Assembly: GCA_029960045.1 (NCBI GenBank)
Contig: JASCOV010000005.1
Span: forward strand, 124,001-188,000
Length of the DNA stretch: 64,000 nucleotides
Source: Flavobacteriaceae bacterium PS02293
GTDB taxonomy: Bacteria > Bacteroidota > Bacteroidia > Flavobacteriales > Weeksellaceae
Reading direction: 5' to 3'
Of the stretch, positions 27,289 through 35,414 are shown one piece after another; the stretch's first letter is position 1; every line of letters begins with the position of its first letter. The notes under the pieces were generated by a model. That model was given only the letters and a program-made list of their open reading frames with translations. It was not told the origin of the DNA and ran no database searches. A program made the position numbers and the translations under genes.

Positions 27289-28065
27289 TTATTTGGAATT
27301 TGAAACCTTGTTATCCAACTCTTTGATATCTTTTCTAATTTCTAAAAACATATCTTTCAAATTATAATTATCAAAATTATCGGGTTCAAAATCCTCAGGA
27401 AATATTCCTGACGCATATTGCCAGATTTCCACAATCTCACTTAATGGAATCTCATAAGGCTTATAAAAAGAATTATCCGCCGAAACCTCGATAGATTTTT
27501 TCTTTTGACTTTTGAATCGTTTGTAGGAAATCCCGTCATTCAAAGTCACGAAAATGTAACTTTTATTAATTTTCAAATCCTCAATATCTTCCACATATTT
27601 CCCAATGATGAACGAGCCATCTTTGAAAGGTGGCATAGAATCGCCTTGCGCAGGAAAAGCCCTGTACTTTCCATTGGTCAAAAAAGGCAATGAAATTCTC
27701 TGAAGACTTTCTATATATTCCGGGTCGCTGTAACCTGATAAATATCCCATTGAAGCTTTTTGAGGAATGATTTCGATGCTGTTATTTCCTACTTTATCAA
27801 CTATAATTGGAAGCACAATTCTGTTATCCGGCAGATTCATCATTTCTTCCAAAGGATATTTTCTGATGTTGACTGTCAGAAGCAAATCAATACTGATATG
27901 AAAAAACTTCGATATTTTAATGAGAACATCATACGGAGGTTCGGAACGGCCATCTTCATAAGAAACGTACCGCGATCTGGTGATAATTAAGGTATCCGCC
28001 AAATCTTGTTGAGTTGTTATTTTCTTCGCCCTTAAAAACCTGATGTTATCTGAAAAAATTGACAT
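27289..28065 (-). CDS. XRE/S24-type transcriptional repressor (LexA/CI-like)
   Basis: 258 residues from the ATG at 28065 (MSIFSDNIRFLRAKK); an in-frame ATG at 28086 adds MLLQIIT and would start inside the first operator-like site. Residues about 6-62 are an XRE helix-turn-helix (TTQQDLADTLIITRSRYVSYEDGR). Residues about 130-225 are an S24 peptidase-like domain with Ser143 in QGDSMPPFKDG and Lys182 in NDGISYKRFK, the self-cleavage dyad. The site expected to be Ala-Gly reads Met106-Gly107 (ASMGYLSGY), so cleavage is uncertain. It probably represses itself, alkB and the divergent polymerase. Confidence 0.9.
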   Translation of the reverse strand: MSIFSDNIRFLRAKKITTQQDLADTLIITRSRYVSYEDGRSEPPYDVLIKISKFFHISIDLLLTVNIRKYPLEEMMNLPDNRIVLPIIVDKVGNNSIEIIPQKASMGYLSGYSDPEYIESLQRISLPFLTNGKYRAFPAQGDSMPPFKDGSFIIGKYVEDIEDLKINKSYIFVTLNDGISYKRFKSQKKKSIEVSADNSFYKPYEIPLSEIVEIWQYASGIFPEDFEPDNFDNYNLKDMFLEIRKDIKELDNKVSNSK

Positions 28066-28071
28066 TGTTAT

Positions 28072-28114
28072 AATTTGTAACAACAAATATAATCATTTTG
28101 TTTTAAATTGTAAC
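28072..28114. promoter_or_regulatory. Paired operator-like sites between the S24 regulator and the polymerase gene
   Basis: AATTTGTAAC at 28072-28081 and AAATTGTAAC at 28105-28114 are near-identical direct copies starting 33 bp apart, about three helical turns. The first lies in GTTATAATTTGTAAC (28067-28081, GTTA/TAAC ends inverted), the second in AAATTGTAACTAATTT (AAATT/AATTT inverted). They lie in the 88-bp divergent gap. Repressor binding is inference. Confidence 0.55.
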
Positions 28115-28153
28115 TAATTTTGAAGTCAAGAAATTTCATTTCCAAATCCTAAT

Positions 28154-29434
28154 ATGTACGCACTTCTCGACTGTAATAATTTTTTTGTTTCTTGCGAAAG
28201 AGCTTTAAAGCCAGAGCTTGATGATAAACCCGTGGTCGTACTTTCCAATAATGACGGCTGTGTTATTTCCAGAAGTAATGAAGCTAAAGCTTTGGGAGTT
28301 CCAATGGGTGCGCCTGCTTTTAAATTCAAAAATTTGTTTGTAGTGAATGACGTACAAGTTTTTTCTCCAAAATTTGAAATGTATAATTATTATAGCCAGG
28401 AAGTAATGAAAATTGCAAAGAGCTATGTTCCTCAAAATGCCTTTGAAGTTTACAGCATCGATGAACTGTTTCTGGATTTCCACGGATTCAAATATTTTAA
28501 TATTTATGATTATTGCTGTAAAATCAGAAAAGAAATCAACATTGAATTAAAGCTTCCCACAAGTATAGGATTAGCTCCGACCAAAACTTTGTGCAAAATT
28601 GCCAATCATATTATAAAAAAAGAAACTGACAAATATCCAAAAGGCGTTTACATTATGGATTCCAAGGAAAAAATAGAAACCGCTTTGAAGGAATTGGACA
28701 TACAAGATGTTTGGGGAATCGGGAGAAAACTAGGAACAAAAATGAGAGATAATGGCGTTCACAAAGCTTGGGATCTTTTGCAAAAACCAGAAACATGGGT
28801 TCGAAAAACGATGGGAATTCAAGGCATTAGAATGATCAATGAGTTCAAAGGGATTCCACAATTGGAACTTGATTCACCTTCGGATAAAAAATCTATAATG
28901 GTAAGCCGTAGTTTTATGAAGATGATTTCTAACAAAGATGAATTGGCAGAGCGCGTAGAAACTTTCGCCATCTATTGTGCGGAGAAATTGAGGAAACAAA
29001 ATTCCTGCTGTAAAGTTATCAGTGTATTTATCCAAACCAATCGATTTCGGAAAGAATTAGGTGAATATAAAGAGGGATTTTCTATTGTTTTACCCAATCC
29101 AAGCAGCTCATCCATAGTCTTGGCAAAGTTTGCAAATACAATCTTTGAAGCGATTTATAAAGAAGGCTTTCGATACAAAAAAGCAGGTGTTATGGTTTCA
29201 GATTTTGTTCCGGACAATGAAAGATTAATCAATCTCTTTGAAAAAGATGATGATGCGAAACATATTCCTATTATGAAAGCTATTGATAAGCTCAATCTGA
29301 AATACGGCAAAGACAAAATACGATTGGGCGGAATGTCTGGAAAAAACACTTACGGAAGGGCAACACTTTCTCCTGAATATGAAGAATTTTTGAAAAGCAA
29401 CACTTTGCCTGAAGCTAATTACAGATTTCAATAA
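28154..29434 (+). CDS. umuC: Y-family DNA polymerase, UmuC-like
   Basis: 426 residues, normal for UmuC. The catalytic acidic residues are D6 in YALLDCNNFF and D103/E104 in YSIDELFLDF. SNNDGCVISRSNEAKALG, the helix-hairpin-helix region IQDVWGIGRKLG, a little-finger domain, and the C-terminal UmuC tail (RLGGMSGKNTYGRATLSPEYEEFL) are all present. It copies past damaged bases with low fidelity. It is divergent from the S24-type regulator and shares its operator region. No separate umuD follows; the S24 protein may fill that place, which is inference. Confidence 0.93.
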   Translation: MYALLDCNNFFVSCERALKPELDDKPVVVLSNNDGCVISRSNEAKALGVPMGAPAFKFKNLFVVNDVQVFSPKFEMYNYYSQEVMKIAKSYVPQNAFEVYSIDELFLDFHGFKYFNIYDYCCKIRKEINIELKLPTSIGLAPTKTLCKIANHIIKKETDKYPKGVYIMDSKEKIETALKELDIQDVWGIGRKLGTKMRDNGVHKAWDLLQKPETWVRKTMGIQGIRMINEFKGIPQLELDSPSDKKSIMVSRSFMKMISNKDELAERVETFAIYCAEKLRKQNSCCKVISVFIQTNRFRKELGEYKEGFSIVLPNPSSSSIVLAKFANTIFEAIYKEGFRYKKAGVMVSDFVPDNERLINLFEKDDDAKHIPIMKAIDKLNLKYGKDKIRLGGMSGKNTYGRATLSPEYEEFLKSNTLPEANYRFQ

Positions 29435-29439
29435 AACAA

Positions 29440-29468
29440 AAAACGATCGCAAAAGCAATCGTTTTAAT
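29440..29468. terminator. Bidirectional terminator between umuC and clpS
   Basis: AAAACGAT (29440-29447) pairs with ATCGTTTT (29458-29465), with further GC pairing in the loop region; A and T runs on either side, convergent genes. Confidence 0.82.
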
Positions 29469-29771
29469 TTATACTATTTCGGAACTAAGACCTTTATCAA
29501 GCAATGCCTGATGCATTGGTTTTAGTTTTTCTAATGATCCTGTTTTTACGGTGCATTTTCCTTTGTAATGAACCAGCATTGTACATTGTTCTGCTTGTTC
29601 CAAGGTGTGTTCACAAATCTCAATCAGACATTCGATAACGAAATCAAAGGTGTTGACATCATCATTGTGAAGTACGATTTTATAGACTTCATCTTCCTGC
29701 TCCAAAACCAATACATCTTCTTCGTATTGGCGTTTTGGCTCGTCATAAGATTTATTATTATAGATTTTCAT
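29469..29771 (-). CDS. clpS: ATP-dependent Clp protease adaptor ClpS
   Basis: 100 residues. After a flexible charged N-terminus the ClpS core has KIVLHNDDVNTFDFVIECL, the HNDD loop that binds N-degron residues, then YKGKCTVKTGSLEKLKPMHQALL. It delivers proteins with destabilising N-terminal residues to ClpAP. It starts 15 nt after the CNNM-family gene, probably in the same transcript. Confidence 0.95.
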   Translation of the reverse strand: MKIYNNKSYDEPKRQYEEDVLVLEQEDEVYKIVLHNDDVNTFDFVIECLIEICEHTLEQAEQCTMLVHYKGKCTVKTGSLEKLKPMHQALLDKGLSSEIV

Positions 29772-29786
29772 CTTAATAAAATTTAA

Positions 29787-31142
29787 TTATTCAGTGATCT
29801 CGTCAGTGATATCTTCTAAGAACGGTTTATTATATAAAAGCTCCACCAATTCTACACTTTTGTTCTGCATTTTCAGAATTTTAAAATGGTAATATCCATA
29901 ATCGAATTCCTGATTTTCTTCCGGAATATCCTGCAATTCGTTCAGGATAAATCCTGCAAGTGTGTTGTATTCTCCTTCTTCTGATGGCGGAATATTTTTC
30001 GGGAGCTGCTCATTGATCTCGTCCAAAGGCTGCGTGGCTTTTACCCAATAGATATTTTCACCTACTTTGTCTACGATCTTTTCTTCTTCGTCCTCTTCAT
30101 CTTGGATCTCTCCAACCAATTCTTCAAGAATATCCTCAAGTGTGATAATTCCTTCTGTTCCTCCAAATTCATCGATAACGATTGCCAAATGCTGTTTTTT
30201 CAACTGGAAAACTTTCAGAAGGTCTGATATTTTTTTACTTCCAACCACAAAGAATGCTTCTCTCATAAAGCCTCTCAAACTTTCTTCGGAAACCTGTCCT
30301 TTACTTTTGATATATTCTCTGATGATTTCTTTCGTATAGAAAATCCCGATCACATTATCAATAGAACCTTCATAAACCGGAATACGGGAATAACCGCTTT
30401 CCATAATTTGATTGATGATATCTTCCGGATCATCATTGATATCGATAGACGAAATATTTTGTCTCGTGATCATAATCTGTTTTGCATTGTGATCTGTAAA
30501 ATCGAATGCATTTTTGATGATCTCGTAATTCTCTTCTTCAATTTCTCCGCTGTCTGCCGATTGTTTTACCAATAGCTGCAATTCTTCGGTGGAGTGAATA
30601 TCGTGTTCCGAAGCTGGAAATATTTTAATTAATTTCAGGAATGCGTTTGATAATGAATTCATCAGCCAAATGAATGGTCGGAAGACATTATAAAAAACGT
30701 GCAATGGATAAGCGATAAAAAGTGTTGTAGCTTCTGACTTCCTGATGGCAATAGATTTTGGAACCAATTCTCCGAAGACGATATGCATTATAGTAATTAG
30801 TAAGAAACTACAAACTACAGAAATAGTCGTAACTGTTGCTGCTGCCAGTTCTATATTCAAAGAATGGAATGTGGCTTCTATGATATGATGCAACGCACTC
30901 TCTCCTACCCAACCTAAGGCAAGGGAAGCGAGTGTAATCCCCAACTGTGTTGCAGAGAGATAAGCATCAAGATTCTTGATGATGTTTTCGGCTTTTTTGG
31001 CCATTGTGTTTCCCTCAGCGGCTTTCACCTGGATTTGGGAATAACGTACTTTTACTATTGAGAATTCGGCGGCCACAAAAAAGCCATTCAGAAGAACTAG
31101 AAATAATGCAATGAGAAGTTTGACTAAACTATCGGGGTCCAT
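29787..31142 (-). CDS. CNNM/CorC-family membrane protein (DUF21, CBS pair, CorC domain)
   Basis: 451 residues. N-terminal DUF21 domain with four hydrophobic segments (LIALFLVLLNGFFVAAEFSIVKV; QLGITLASLALGWVGE), then a CBS pair (MITRQNISSIDINDDPEDI; YSRIPVYEGSIDNVIGIFY; DEFGGTEGIITLEDILEELVGEIQDE) and a C-terminal CorC/HlyC domain. The family is linked to magnesium or cobalt efflux, and a divergent member, GldE, to gliding. Here nothing in the sequence singles out GldE. The older name haemolysin is not supported by function. Confidence 0.92.
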   Translation of the reverse strand: MDPDSLVKLLIALFLVLLNGFFVAAEFSIVKVRYSQIQVKAAEGNTMAKKAENIIKNLDAYLSATQLGITLASLALGWVGESALHHIIEATFHSLNIELAAATVTTISVVCSFLLITIMHIVFGELVPKSIAIRKSEATTLFIAYPLHVFYNVFRPFIWLMNSLSNAFLKLIKIFPASEHDIHSTEELQLLVKQSADSGEIEEENYEIIKNAFDFTDHNAKQIMITRQNISSIDINDDPEDIINQIMESGYSRIPVYEGSIDNVIGIFYTKEIIREYIKSKGQVSEESLRGFMREAFFVVGSKKISDLLKVFQLKKQHLAIVIDEFGGTEGIITLEDILEELVGEIQDEEDEEEKIVDKVGENIYWVKATQPLDEINEQLPKNIPPSEEGEYNTLAGFILNELQDIPEENQEFDYGYYHFKILKMQNKSVELVELLYNKPFLEDITDEITE

Positions 31143-31166
31143 TTAATGTTGTATATACAATCTGTG

Positions 31167-31174
31167 CAAAGATA
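31167..31174 (-). promoter_or_regulatory. Candidate -7 box TATCTTTG for the CNNM gene and clpS
   Basis: The minus strand reads TATCTTTG, an exact TAnnTTTG match 24 nt before the ATG at 31142. No clear -33 box. The remaining intergenic DNA to 31515 (373 bp) holds one dispersed repeat and the atpG terminator, with no gene. Confidence 0.5.
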
Positions 31175-31313
31175 GATATTTTTTTTAACTTTAAAATTAG
31201 AGGTTAGAAGTGAGCTTTTAGAAGTTAGAAAAAACCAGAATTGTATGATGTTGAGATTCCTACGGAATGACAAAATTATGTCTTATGACAAATTGTGATT
31301 TAATCTAGAATCT

Positions 31314-31420
31314 GCAGCCCGACTTGAGCGGAAATCCTTTTTTGCTTGTACTCGGTTTCTATTCATGACAAATCGTGAGCAAAAAAGATTGGGAGCGGAA
31401 GGCGGAAATAGCTGCCCAAA
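31314..31420 (+). repeat. Dispersed intergenic repeat, copy 5
   Basis: 107 bp beginning GCAGCCCGACTTGAGCGG and ending GCTGCCCAAA. CCTTTTTTGC and GCAAAAAAGATTGGGAG are perfect inverted arms around a 40-nt variable centre that differs from the other copies. Confidence 0.9.
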
Positions 31421-31449
31421 TTATTTAAATACAAACGTCCTTAAATAAT

Positions 31450-31483
31450 AAAAAGCACTGAAGTTTGACCCTCAATGCTTTTT
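31450..31483. terminator. Terminator of the atp operon
   Basis: AAAAAGCA (31450-31457) pairs with TGCTTTTT (31476-31483), with inner TGA/TCA pairing; on the minus strand it ends in a T-rich tail 33 bp past the atpG stop. Confidence 0.75.
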
Positions 31484-31515
31484 ATAACTAACTACTAACT
31501 TTAACTTTATCTTTA

Positions 31516-32385
31516 TTAACTGTTCTTGAGCGCTTCTGCTCCGGAAACAATTTCTAATATTTCGTTGGTGATGGCTGCCTGTCTTGCTTTGTTGTAGAAG
31601 ATTCTAAGATCTGTTCTAAGTGCATCAGCATTATCGGTAGCCTTATGCATTGCTGTCATCCTTGCACCATGTTCTGATGCTACGGAATCAAGAATGGCTT
31701 TGAAAATCTGAGTCTTAATAGATTTTGGAATCAAAACATCAAGAATTTCTTTTCTGCCAGGTTCGAAGATGTAATCTACATTGATCTCTGAAACTGTTTT
31801 CTCTTCTGAAGCTGATGAAATTGGCAAAACCTGTTCTGTAACAACTTCTTGTGTTGCTGCATTGATAAACTTGTTGTAAACAACATATACTTTATCAAAT
31901 TTGCCCGCTTTGAAATCCGACATTACTTTGTCCGTCATATGAGATACATGATCAAAAGAAAGATTGTCAAAAAGTGAACTGTGATTTTCGTAAACAGTTT
32001 TGCTTCTTCTCACAGCATCGAAGGCTTTTTTACCTACTGTCAAAACTTCTATTTCCACATTTTCGTTTGCTGAAAACTGGATATTAAGTTCCTTGATAAC
32101 AGACGAGTTGAAAGCACCGGCCAAACCTCTGTTGGAAGTTACGGTGATGAAAAGAACTTTTTTCACTTCTCTTTCCAATGCAAATTCCGAGATGTTCTCT
32201 GCGTCAGAAGCTGCACTTACATTTTCTATGATCTCCTGAAGTTTTTCAGAATAAGGTCTCAACATTACGATTGCATCTTGCGCTTTCTTCAATTTCGCTG
32301 CGGAAACCATTTTCATAGCGCTTGTGATCTGCATCGTAGAAGATATAGATGTAATCCTGCCTCGTATTTCTTTTAAGTTTGCCAT
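31516..32385 (-). CDS. atpG: F-type ATP synthase gamma subunit
   Basis: 289 residues. The N-terminal helix LKEIRGRITSISSTMQITSAMKMVSAAKLKKAQ and the C-terminal NKARQAAITNEILEIVSGAEAL form the coiled coil of the central rotor; KVLFITVTSNRGLAGAFNSSV is the Rossmann-like core. It turns inside the alpha/beta ring. It is separated from atpA by 79 nt containing a hairpin (32416-32454). Confidence 0.97.
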   Translation of the reverse strand: MANLKEIRGRITSISSTMQITSAMKMVSAAKLKKAQDAIVMLRPYSEKLQEIIENVSAASDAENISEFALEREVKKVLFITVTSNRGLAGAFNSSVIKELNIQFSANENVEIEVLTVGKKAFDAVRRSKTVYENHSSLFDNLSFDHVSHMTDKVMSDFKAGKFDKVYVVYNKFINAATQEVVTEQVLPISSASEEKTVSEINVDYIFEPGRKEILDVLIPKSIKTQIFKAILDSVASEHGARMTAMHKATDNADALRTDLRIFYNKARQAAITNEILEIVSGAEALKNS

Positions 32386-32415
32386 TCTTTAGCTCAAAGA
32401 TTATTGTTTGAAAAG

Positions 32416-32454
32416 TTCAAGGTTTCAAAACTCTAAATTCTGAATCCTTGAACA
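32416..32454 (-). promoter_or_regulatory. Inverted repeat in the atpA-atpG gap
   Basis: GTTCAAGG (32416-32423) pairs with CCTTGAAC (32447-32454) around a 23-nt loop, in the only sizeable gap before atpG. It has no T run in the coding direction, so it is more likely a processing or attenuation element than a full terminator. Role is inference. Confidence 0.5.
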
Positions 32455-32464
32455 TTGAACTTTT

Positions 32465-34042
32465 TTAGTTGTATTTCGCAGAAAGCTCTGTTGCAACTTG
32501 TCTCAAAACGCCAGTCAATTGATCATCAATTTTTCCTGATTTAAGAGCTGCCATTACTTCTGGATGTTTGTTTCTTAAGAAATCCACGTATTCAATTTGG
32601 AATTCTTTTACTTTCTTAATTGGGATATTTCTCAACAAGTTTTCTGTCCCAACATAAATCATCGCAACTTGACTTTCCACTGGAAGCGGAGAGTTAACCG
32701 GCTGCTTAAGAAGCTCAACGTTTCTTTCACCTTTTGAGATAACTGCCAAAGTCGCAGCATCAAGGTCAGATCCGAATTTTGCAAATGCTTCTAATTCTTT
32801 ATATTGAGCCTGATCCAATTTAAGTGTACCAGAGACTTTTTTCATTGATTTGATCTGTGCGTTACCACCAACTCTGGATACAGAGATACCAACGTTGATC
32901 GCCGGACGAACTCCTGAGTTGAAAAGGTCTGTCTCCAAGAAGATCTGACCATCTGTAATAGAAATCACGTTTGTCGGGATATATGCAGAAACGTCACCAG
33001 CCTGAGTTTCGATAATTGGAAGTGCTGTAAGAGAACCTCCACCTTTTACCAATGGTCTTAGAGATTCTGGCAAGTCATTCATCTGAGCTGCAATCGTATC
33101 ATCTTTGATGATTTTTGCTGCTCTTTCCAATAATCTTGAGTGAAGGTAGAAAACGTCTCCTGGGTAAGCCTCACGTCCCGGTGGTCTTCTCAATAGTAGA
33201 GAAAGCTCACGGTAAGCAACCGCTTGTTTTGAAAGATCATCATAAACGATCAAAGCTGCACGACCAGAGTCTCTGAAGAACTCTCCGATAGATGCACCTG
33301 CCATTGCAGAATAAACCTGCATTGGAACTGGATCAGAAGCATTAGCCGCAACAATTACTGTGTAAGCCAAAGCACCTTTGTCCTCTAATGTTTTAACGAT
33401 CTGTGCTACAGTTGAAGCTTTTTGCCCAATTGCAACATATATACAATATACTGGTTGCCCAGCATCATAAAATTCTCTTTGATTGATAATGGTATCAATA
33501 GCAACAACTGTTTTACCAGTTTGTCTATCACCAATGATCAACTCTCTTTGTCCTCTACCTACTGGAATCATAGAATCGATAGCAACGATACCAGTTTGAA
33601 GTGGTTCTGTTACCGGCTGACGGAAGATAACTCCCGGCGCTTTTCTTTCCAATGGCATTTCGTAAAGTTCTCCTTGGATAGGTCCTTTACCGTCGATAGG
33701 ATTACCTAGAGTATCTACAACTCTACCAAGCATTCCTTCACCCACTTTGATAGAAGAGATTCTGTTCGTTCTTTTTACAGTATCACCTTCTTTTACCAAT
33801 TTGGATTCACCAAGAAGTGCAACCCCAACATTATCTTCTTCAAGGTTAAGAACGATACCTTCAACTCCAGCCTGGAATCTTACCAATTCTCCGTACTGTA
33901 CGTTTTCTAAACCGTAAACACGAGCAATACCATCCCCTATCGTAAGAACAGTACCAACTTCTTCTACGTTAGATTGAGTATCGAAATTTGCTAATTGCTG
34001 CTTCAGTATCGCTGATACTTCTGCCGGATTTATTTCTGCCAT
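32465..34042 (-). CDS. atpA: F-type ATP synthase alpha subunit
   Basis: 525 residues, normal length. The P loop is GDRQTGKT (about 169-176), and [43 protein letters not shown] and [31 protein letters not shown] follow in order. It provides the non-catalytic nucleotide sites of F1. The beta-subunit gene is not in this operon. It begins 17 nt after atpH. Confidence 0.98.
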   Translation of the reverse strand: MAEINPAEVSAILKQQLANFDTQSNVEEVGTVLTIGDGIARVYGLENVQYGELVRFQAGVEGIVLNLEEDNVGVALLGESKLVKEGDTVKRTNRISSIKVGEGMLGRVVDTLGNPIDGKGPIQGELYEMPLERKAPGVIFRQPVTEPLQTGIVAIDSMIPVGRGQRELIIGDRQTGKTVVAIDTIINQREFYDAGQPVYCIYVAIGQKASTVAQIVKTLEDKGALAYTVIVAANASDPVPMQVYSAMAGASIGEFFRDSGRAALIVYDDLSKQAVAYRELSLLLRRPPGREAYPGDVFYLHSRLLERAAKIIKDDTIAAQMNDLPESLRPLVKGGGSLTALPIIETQAGDVSAYIPTNVISITDGQIFLETDLFNSGVRPAINVGISVSRVGGNAQIKSMKKVSGTLKLDQAQYKELEAFAKFGSDLDAATLAVISKGERNVELLKQPVNSPLPVESQVAMIYVGTENLLRNIPIKKVKEFQIEYVDFLRNKHPEVMAALKSGKIDDQLTGVLRQVATELSAKYN

Positions 34043-34059
34043 TATATGGTTGTTTTTTC

Positions 34060-34596
34060 TTAATTAAGTTGAAATTCTTTTTTGATATTGCTCAGTTTTG
34101 TCCTTACTGATGCATCGATCTGCTGATCTCCCACTCTTAGGATATAACCTCCTAAGATCTCTGGCTTTACAATAGTTTCCAAATCATAATTAGAAACGTT
34201 TACCATTTTGGAATCCGTAATGATCTTCTGAATATTTTCTTGTGATAAAGGAGAAGCTGTTACCAAAGAGATACGTTGAGTTCCATTGATATCTTCTACT
34301 TTATTGATGAATTCCTGAGCGATATTTCTAAGCTGAGATTCTCTGCCTTGTTTGATGACCAATCTGATGATGTTCTTAGAAACCTGAGAGAAATCTTTGA
34401 AGATCTCCAAAGCAATCGCTTCTTTCTTTTTTGCATCAATTATCGGCGTGTTCACAAACTGATTCAGTTCTTTGGAAGAAGACATTATCTTCACAATATC
34501 CTTCATCTCACCGAAAACAGCATCTGTGTTACCAGATTCCTGCGTGAAATCCAACAGACCCTGAGCGTATCTTTTAGCTACTTTAGATGTTAACAT
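34060..34596 (-). CDS. atpH: F-type ATP synthase delta subunit
   Basis: 178 residues. [18 protein letters not shown] near the N-terminus and the C-terminal [26 protein letters not shown] are typical of OSCP/delta, which links the peripheral stalk to F1. It starts 5 nt after atpF. Confidence 0.95.
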   Translation of the reverse strand: MLTSKVAKRYAQGLLDFTQESGNTDAVFGEMKDIVKIMSSSKELNQFVNTPIIDAKKKEAIALEIFKDFSQVSKNIIRLVIKQGRESQLRNIAQEFINKVEDINGTQRISLVTASPLSQENIQKIITDSKMVNVSNYDLETIVKPEILGGYILRVGDQQIDASVRTKLSNIKKEFQLN

Positions 34597-34601
34597 CCTG
34601 A

Positions 34602-35099
34602 TTAGTTAAGGTTAGATTTGTTAAGAATATTTTCTACCAAAGCGTTTTGAGCGCCATCGTTGTTTAATTTCTCTTTCAAGATATTTTCAGCAATGCTTAC
34701 AGACAAAGTTCCGATTTGAGTTTTGATATCTGCCATAGCTGCATTTTTCTCAGTTTGGATAGATTGTCTAGCAGCTTCGATCATTTTTTCGCCTTCAACT
34801 TTAGCGCTGTCTTTAGCTTGATTTACGATCTTATCTTTCATATCTCTAGCTTCTTTCAAGATACCATCTCTCTCAGCTCTAGCTTCACGAAGGATTCTTT
34901 CGTTATCTTCTTTCAATTGAGCCATTTCTTGTTTAGCCAATTTAGCTTGATTAAGAGCATCGATGATAGATGTTTCTCTCTCGTCTATTGATTTAAGAAT
35001 TGGTTTCCAGGCAAACTTTCCTAATACAAAAAGTAAGATTAAGAAAATAACAGTCTGAATGATAAATAATCCTGATGAAAACTGATGAAGTAATTCCAT
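34602..35099 (-). CDS. atpF: F-type ATP synthase b subunit
   Basis: 165 residues. One N-terminal membrane helix (LFIIQTVIFLILLFVLGKFAW) is followed by a long charged helix (DERETSIIDALNQAKLAKQEM onward) that forms the peripheral stalk. It follows atpE after an 87-nt gap that contains a very stable stem-loop. Confidence 0.96.
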   Translation of the reverse strand: MELLHQFSSGLFIIQTVIFLILLFVLGKFAWKPILKSIDERETSIIDALNQAKLAKQEMAQLKEDNERILREARAERDGILKEARDMKDKIVNQAKDSAKVEGEKMIEAARQSIQTEKNAAMADIKTQIGTLSVSIAENILKEKLNNDGAQNALVENILNKSNLN

Positions 35100-35135
35100 T
35101 ATATAGTTAGATTAAGTTTTTTAAATTTTTAAATT

Positions 35136-35170
35136 AAACATTGTTGCAACCAACCGTTGCAACAATGTTT
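35136..35170 (-). promoter_or_regulatory. 15-bp perfect stem-loop between atpE and atpF
   Basis: AAACATTGTTGCAAC (35136-35150) and GTTGCAACAATGTTT (35156-35170) are perfectly complementary with a five-base loop. It lies 17 bp past the atpE stop in the coding direction. The following T-rich stretch is broken (TTTAATTTAAAAATTT), so partial termination or protection of the atpE 3' end is more likely than full termination. Confidence 0.8.
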
Positions 35171-35186
35171 TAGTTTTGTTTGGGGC

Positions 35187-35378
35187 TTATGATGCGAACA
35201 ACGCAGCAAAAGCAACACCTTCTACCAATGCAGCAGCAATAAGCATAGCAGTTTGGATTTTTCCAGATTGCTCTGGTTGTCTAGCGATTGCTTCAAGAGC
35301 AGCCGCACCGATTTTTCCAAGACCGATACCTACACCAATAACGATAAGTCCGCTACCAATAATTTTAGGAATTTCCAT
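35187..35378 (-). CDS. atpE: F-type ATP synthase c subunit
   Basis: 63 residues, two membrane helices joined by the polar loop ARQPEQSGKIQ. The ion-binding Glu is in AALVEGVAFAALF; the residue after it is Gly, without the Ser/Thr of sodium-type rings, so proton coupling is expected. It is short but complete and typical for flavobacteria. Forms the rotor ring in the membrane. Confidence 0.96.
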   Translation of the reverse strand: MEIPKIIGSGLIVIGVGIGLGKIGAAALEAIARQPEQSGKIQTAMLIAAALVEGVAFAALFAS

Positions 35379-35414
35379 AATATATAATTTAAAAAATTGT
35401 TTTTATAATTTTAA

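Noticed and set aside
31240..31300. A further repeat unit (GAGATTCCTACGGAATGACA) before repeat copy 5
   Set aside because: It has a short ATTCC/GGAAT palindrome but occurs only once in this window, so it cannot be supported as a repeat here.
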